Assembly (NCBI GenBank): GCA_947503835.1 | Contig: CANNFM010000007.1 | Coordinates: 124,001-188,000, forward strand | Length of the DNA stretch: 64,000 bases | Direction: 5' to 3' | From: an uncultured Aquimarina sp. | Lineage (GTDB): Bacteria; Bacteroidota; Bacteroidia; Flavobacteriales; Flavobacteriaceae | In this document: one piece after another, positions 59,497 to 64,000 of the stretch | Numbering within the stretch: position 1 is the stretch's first letter | How the letters are laid out: the number at the start of each line of letters is the position of its first letter | Position numbers and translations under genes: made by a program | Notes under the pieces: generated by a model | Told to the model about the DNA's origin: nothing | The model's input: only the letters and a program-made list of their open reading frames with translations | The model's database searches: none

Positions 59497-62400
59497 TCAT
59501 TTTAATCTTTTCTTGTAATACATAAAAACTAAGGCCAGAACGATTAAAACACATAATAAAACCATCCAATACCAATTAATGGCTATAGGTTGATCTATAT
59601 CTATAGGATCCGCATTACCCAAAAGATAAAAACTCCCCCAATAAAAAGGAGCTACTTGATCAAAATCAGTAGTCTTTATAAAATCTAATTTAGCTTTTTG
59701 TAGTGCTTTGGCTTTGTTCATGCCGTTGGCCAAATTGGTATAGAAGTTCTCTATAAGTACGGGAGCACTTTTATCAGAGACCTCCCAACCACTTAACAAC
59801 AAACTTTTGGTACCTGCATATTGAAATGCATTACCCAGACTCATAATCCCTTCTCCTTTAGCAATTGCACCTGTTCCTGTATTACAAGCACTTAATACGG
59901 CTAACTCAGCAGGGATATCTAATGCAAAAAGCTCATGGCTGTATAGTAGGTTATCTTCTATAGTATCCTTGCTTTTTGTAAAATACAACTTAGAGTTTTG
60001 TGGATTTTTATGATCTACATCTCCATGCAATGCCAAATGAAGAATACCATATTGACCTGCATTTTGTTTAAAATTAGCTTCTATAGCTTCTGATCCATAA
60101 AAATATTGACCGTTTACAATAGTAGAGATAGCTTTAATTTCTTTTCGGGTACCTGGCAAGTCATCTCCGGTATCCCTTAGCGTTGCCAAACTCATAGTTT
60201 CTGAACTAATGAGTTGAGTACTATCTGAAAATGAAAAGGCAAGACACTCATTACGGATTTCTGATGATTTGGATGTTCTTTGCAAAGGGTTAAACAATAG
60301 ATTTGCCGAGTTGGCATACGAAATCGCATAATCGCGCAACAGATACGGCATATTTCTCGCCTCTGCTTCATTATTTTGAGTAAGCAAAAGGTCAAAATTA
60401 AGATGCCATAATGGACCATCTGGGATAATGATAAGCTTATCTCCTAGTAGTTTATCTTTTATCGGAGTGATAAGTTTGTTGTATAAAGTATGCCCAATAT
60501 TTTTATATTCATTTATATCATTTGTGATAATAGCATCACGTAATTTTTTGATACTATCTTCTAGATCATCGGTTTCTAGTTCTTGTACTGAAAAATTATT
60601 TTTAAATATGGTAAAAACATAGGTAACACTATCTGTTGTAAAGAATTCTATTAAAGTTGAATTTTCTTTGAGATTTTTCTGAATTTCTTCTATAGATACA
60701 ATACTGTTTTGATGTTTAAGCTGATAATAACTCTGATATTGTTCTTGTAAAATCGAAGTCAAAGAATCATGCTTTCTATTAACTCTGAACAATTCATCTT
60801 TATACCTTGCTCTATTAGCTATGCTTAGGCTATCGGGATTGGTTGACTCAATTATTTTTGATTTATAATAAGATTGATCGGCTTTTATTTTATCTTCCAA
60901 ACTAATGATGTCAGAAGGAATATCGAGGTGTTTTTTGATTTCGATTGTAGTAATGAATTCTTTTAAAACGTTTGCCTTTTTCTTTTCCAGATAATAGAAT
61001 GCTTTTTCAATATGAAGTTTATTTTTTTCTACAGAAGCCATTAATAATTCTGTTTGAATAGCTTTTTCATAAACCTCCGAAACTTTCTCTGAAAACTGTA
61101 TCTTATCCTCATAAGTTAATATAACATCTCTATTTTCATCAATAAGTTGGTCAAGAGAGGTATATGTTGATAAAGATGTTTTTAGTAATATAATATCTTT
61201 ATCGATACCATATAACTCTTTTAACAAGATAGCCTTGCTAAGCAATGACATAATCTGCACATTAATGCTTATATGACCAGATGCACCCGGATTTTTATAT
61301 ATTGATATTTCATCAAACTCGGTATGATTTGCTCGTATGGCATTATGATAGTATTCTAAGGCCTTTTGATAATCGCCCTCTACCTTTTTAATATCTCCAA
61401 TTAAAACATAACACTTTGCAAGATCAGAATGCCATTTGATATTAATCTTACTATAGTTTTCTTTGGATTTCTTAAAATAGTCTAATGCAGTTTTATATTC
61501 TTTTTTTAGATAATATGAGTTTCCAAGTCCCAGGTAAATTAAACCAAGATCCTTGTGATTTTTTTTTAATTGTTTGTCTGCAATAACCAAAGCTTTTTTT
61601 AGATAAGTTATAGCTTCATCATATCGATTAGTCAAATTTAAAGTAGACCCTATATTTATATAACATCTAGATAGGCCGTGGTAATCTGAAAATCGGTGTT
61701 CTAACCAAATTTTTTCAGCTTTAAAAAGGTATTCTAATGCGGTTTTATATTCCTTTTTACTTTGGTACACCGAGCTGATATTACTATAAGAAAATGCTAA
61801 ATTCAAAATATCATTTGTTGGCCTTTGAAGCATACCATCGATAACTTTCATTAAATATTCTAGAGCCAAATTGTATTGCCCTATATTTCCATAAGAAATT
61901 CCGATACTACTATATACATTTAAAACCTTAGGATGATTTTCACTAAATATCTCAAGGTATATTTGCAAACTTTTTTTAAAACTTGTTAAAGCTTTATCAT
62001 AATTTCCTTTGTCCACTTGTATTATTCCTATATTTTGATGAAGAGCTCCGACCAGGATTTTCTTTTTTTTAGTATCATTTTCATTGGATTTCAAAATCAT
62101 TGACAATGACTTCTCATATAGTTTTATAGCTTCATTATAGTCTTCATTTGTTTCATGAATAGTACCCATGTTATTATATATCCTTGCTACCTCATAATGT
62201 TGCTTTCCATATTTTTTGATAGTTATAGATAAGGCTTTTTCTAAATATTGCAAAGAGGAGGTATAATTTCCTAATATATAATAACATCTTGCTAAATAGA
62301 CATAGGTATCAATAATTGATGAATCTTGATCGATTAATTGAGAATTCTGTATTTGTAATGCTTTTTTAAAATAAATTATTGCCTCATCAAATTCGTTGAA

Positions 62401-62775
62401 TTTTAAAAAACAATGAGCTTTGTTATAGTAAGCAATAGCTTGCTCTTTTTTGTTTTTCTCAGTTTTTTCTAAGTTTATTATTAACAAAGCATTATCTGCT
62501 GCTTTTAACGATTTTTTATAACTTAGGTTCAATCTATGAATTTCAGAAATTTTATTATAACAATTAGCAACCTTTTCCCAAGTTTCAGCTTTCTTATATA
62601 CAGATATTGCTTTTTTAAAAAATGTCATAGATTCTTCAAATTTCCTACCCTTCAACAACGAATCTGCCTCTTTATAATACTGTGATGCAACTATGGTATC
62701 TTTTTGAATTTGTGCAGAAACTGAGGCCATTATAAAACATAACCCGATACATATAAATATTACTTTCTTAATCAT
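59497..62775 (-). CDS. TPR-CHAT protein with signal peptide and C-terminal anchor, copy 1
   Basis: A 1092-aa protein: signal peptide through about residue 22 (MASVSAQ), about a dozen TPR repeats (about 30-520), a helical linker to about 740, and a C-terminal CHAT (caspase-like) domain. The catalytic pair is His917 in HLALHGDVDH and Cys964 in LSACNTGTG. A single helix then a basic tail (MYYKKRLK) end it. The layout predicts the TPR-CHAT part outside the cytoplasm, with a C-terminal anchor. I chose ATG 62775 over a longer frame starting at 62859. It is 11 bp downstream of a paralogue. Confidence 0.85.
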   Translation of the reverse strand: MIKKVIFICIGLCFIMASVSAQIQKDTIVASQYYKEADSLLKGRKFEESMTFFKKAISVYKKAETWEKVANCYNKISEIHRLNLSYKKSLKAADNALLIINLEKTEKNKKEQAIAYYNKAHCFLKFNEFDEAIIYFKKALQIQNSQLIDQDSSIIDTYVYLARCYYILGNYTSSLQYLEKALSITIKKYGKQHYEVARIYNNMGTIHETNEDYNEAIKLYEKSLSMILKSNENDTKKKKILVGALHQNIGIIQVDKGNYDKALTSFKKSLQIYLEIFSENHPKVLNVYSSIGISYGNIGQYNLALEYLMKVIDGMLQRPTNDILNLAFSYSNISSVYQSKKEYKTALEYLFKAEKIWLEHRFSDYHGLSRCYINIGSTLNLTNRYDEAITYLKKALVIADKQLKKNHKDLGLIYLGLGNSYYLKKEYKTALDYFKKSKENYSKINIKWHSDLAKCYVLIGDIKKVEGDYQKALEYYHNAIRANHTEFDEISIYKNPGASGHISINVQIMSLLSKAILLKELYGIDKDIILLKTSLSTYTSLDQLIDENRDVILTYEDKIQFSEKVSEVYEKAIQTELLMASVEKNKLHIEKAFYYLEKKKANVLKEFITTIEIKKHLDIPSDIISLEDKIKADQSYYKSKIIESTNPDSLSIANRARYKDELFRVNRKHDSLTSILQEQYQSYYQLKHQNSIVSIEEIQKNLKENSTLIEFFTTDSVTYVFTIFKNNFSVQELETDDLEDSIKKLRDAIITNDINEYKNIGHTLYNKLITPIKDKLLGDKLIIIPDGPLWHLNFDLLLTQNNEAEARNMPYLLRDYAISYANSANLLFNPLQRTSKSSEIRNECLAFSFSDSTQLISSETMSLATLRDTGDDLPGTRKEIKAISTIVNGQYFYGSEAIEANFKQNAGQYGILHLALHGDVDHKNPQNSKLYFTKSKDTIEDNLLYSHELFALDIPAELAVLSACNTGTGAIAKGEGIMSLGNAFQYAGTKSLLLSGWEVSDKSAPVLIENFYTNLANGMNKAKALQKAKLDFIKTTDFDQVAPFYWGSFYLLGNADPIDIDQPIAINWYWMVLLCVLIVLALVFMYYKKRLK

Positions 62776-62786
62776 AACAAGTGGTA

Positions 62787-64000
62787 TTATTTTATTCTTT
62801 TTTTGTAGTAAATGAAAGTGAAAATAAAAACTATTAAAATAAAAGCTAAAATTAACCAATACATATGGGTTTCTATAGGTTGATTTATATCAATAGGATC
62901 AGCATTACCCAACAAATAAAAACTCCCCCAATAAAAAGGAGCTACTTGATCAAAATCGGCTGTTTTTAAAAAGTCTAATTTAGCTTTTTGGAGTGCTTTG
63001 GCTTTGTTCATGCCGTCGGCTAAATTGGTGTAGAAACTCTCTATAAGAACGGGGGCACTTTTATCAGAAACCTCCCAACCGCTTAACAACAAACTTTTGG
63101 TACCTGCGTATTGAAATGCATTACCCAAACTCATAATACCCTCTCCTTTGGCAATTGCACCTGTTCCTGTATTACAAGCACTTAACACCACCAATTCTGC
63201 AGGGATATCTAATGCAAAAAGCTCATGACTATATAGCAGGTTATCTTCTATAGTGTCTTTACTTTTTGTAAAATACAGCTTAGAATTTTGTGGGTTTTTA
63301 TGGTCTACATCCCCATGCAATGCCAAATGAAGAATACTATATTGACCTGCATTTTGCTTAAAATTAGCTTCAATAGCTTCTGATCCATAAAAATATTGGC
63401 CGTTAACAAGAGTAGAAATCGCTTTAATCTCTTTTCGGGTACCTGGAAGATCATCTCCTGTATCCCTTAGCGTTGCCAAACTCATAGTTTTCGAATTAGT
63501 GAGTTGGGTACTATCTGTAAATGAAAAGGCAAGACACTCGTTACGTATTTTTGACGTTTTAGAAGTTTTTTCTAATGAATTAAACAGTAGATTGGCAGAA
63601 TTCGCATAAGAAATCGCATAATCTCGTAGCAAGTATGACATATTTCTCGTCTCTGCTTCATTGTTTTGCGTAAGTAATAATTCAAAATTAAGATGCCATA
63701 ATGGTCCATCTGGAATAATGATAAGCTCATCTCCTATGAGTTTATCTTTTATAGGTGCAATAAGTCCGCTATATAAGGTGTATGCACTATTTTTGTATTT
63801 GTATATATCATTTGTGATAATAGCATCACGTAATTTTTTGATACTATCTTCTAGATCATCGGTTTCTAGTTCTTGTACTAAAAAACTATTTTTAGACATA
63901 GTACAAACATATGTAATGCTATCGGTAGTAAAGAATTCTATTAAAGTCGAATTTTCTTTGAGATTTTTCTGAATTTCCTTTATAGATACAATGCTATTTT
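62787..64000 (-). CDS. TPR-CHAT protein, copy 2 (partial, runs off the window)
   Basis: The C-terminal 400 or so residues of a second TPR-CHAT protein. The reading frame is open to the window end at 64000 and aligns with the first copy without a break, including the NSTLIEFFTTDS segment upstream of the CHAT domain; the ATG at 63899 is therefore internal, not the start. The CHAT His (HLALHGDVDH) and Cys (LSACNTGTG) are intact. The domain is nearly identical to that of copy 1, while the final membrane helix differs. Copies are in tandem with 11 bp between them, suggesting a recent duplication or gene conversion. Confidence 0.85.
   Translation of the reverse strand, partial: NSIVSIKEIQKNLKENSTLIEFFTTDSITYVCTMSKNSFLVQELETDDLEDSIKKLRDAIITNDIYKYKNSAYTLYSGLIAPIKDKLIGDELIIIPDGPLWHLNFELLLTQNNEAETRNMSYLLRDYAISYANSANLLFNSLEKTSKTSKIRNECLAFSFTDSTQLTNSKTMSLATLRDTGDDLPGTRKEIKAISTLVNGQYFYGSEAIEANFKQNAGQYSILHLALHGDVDHKNPQNSKLYFTKSKDTIEDNLLYSHELFALDIPAELVVLSACNTGTGAIAKGEGIMSLGNAFQYAGTKSLLLSGWEVSDKSAPVLIESFYTNLADGMNKAKALQKAKLDFLKTADFDQVAPFYWGSFYLLGNADPIDINQPIETHMYWLILAFILIVFIFTFIYYKKRIK

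Noticed and set aside
63661..63972. Plus-strand frame over the second CHAT domain
   Set aside because: The same antisense frame exists over copy 1 because the sense sequences are nearly identical; it has no independent support.
1..64000. CRISPR array, prophage or insertion sequence
   Set aside because: No spaced direct repeats, no cas, integrase, capsid or transposase motifs were seen in any frame.

Overview
The window is AT-rich chromosomal DNA of a Flavobacteriaceae member (Bacteroidota). The support is: a type IX secretion (T9SS) C-terminal sorting domain, many signal peptides and lipoproteins, PorT-like outer-membrane barrels, families largely restricted to this group (DUF6146, DUF6787, TIGR02757, BatA, HEIGH/M57 peptidases), no consistent Shine-Dalgarno sequences, and Bacteroidota promoters of the form TTTG-N19/20-TAnnTTTG. 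An Aquimarina-like genus is a guess from overall gene content. I saw no rRNA or tRNA gene, CRISPR array, prophage or transposase.

Layout. 1-3.7 kb: small unknown protein, two overlapping membrane-anchored alpha/beta hydrolases, a beta-barrel protein and a dicluster ferredoxin. 3.8-7.9 kb: LuxC-like acyl-CoA reductase, serC, a short serA-type dehydrogenase and a DUF937 protein; the ferredoxin and reductase have back-to-back promoters. 7.9-11.3 kb: DUF6146, internally duplicated DUF6787, a small membrane protein, folE, msrA and a LolD-type ATPase. 11.3-18.6 kb: HEIGH metallopeptidase, AraC-type regulator, TIGR02757, a nested inverted-repeat element, then a two-gene operon of a PhoX-like protein and a di-haem peroxidase fused to an extra N-terminal domain. 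18.6-25.4 kb: a minus-strand block with an acyl-CoA dehydrogenase-like protein, four small membrane protein genes sharing a repeated leader, and an ABC-permease-GntR-GIN operon with a strong promoter and a palindromic candidate operator.

25.6-38.9 kb: GAF histidine kinase, FAD oxidoreductase, barrel protein, YitT, RDD, RhlE helicase, the BatA / dihydroorotase-like / Tic20-like / esterase run, and a LytS/LytTR pair. 39-49.7 kb: secreted unknown, second HEIGH metallopeptidase, DUF1801/YdeI protein, GH31 lipoprotein, a large T9SS-exported phytase-like/GDPD chimera and an MBL hydrolase. 49.8-57.3 kb: conserved 485-aa unknown, bcp, nth, a 49-aa small protein, an ECF-type sigma factor, uvrA and a peroxiredoxin-like protein. 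57.4-64 kb: a repeat-containing poly-Asp exported protein behind a sigma-54-like promoter, a dispersed-repeat candidate, an exported amidohydrolase, and two tandem, membrane-anchored TPR-CHAT (caspase-like) genes, the second running off the window.

Most genes are housekeeping or envelope functions. The parts most worth follow-up are the tandem exported TPR-CHAT pair, the permuted GDPD inside a phytase-like domain, the GntR-controlled ABC operon with the adjacent leader-sharing membrane genes, the LuxC-like reductase linked to serine/PLP genes, and the repeat protein with the sigma-54-like promoter.
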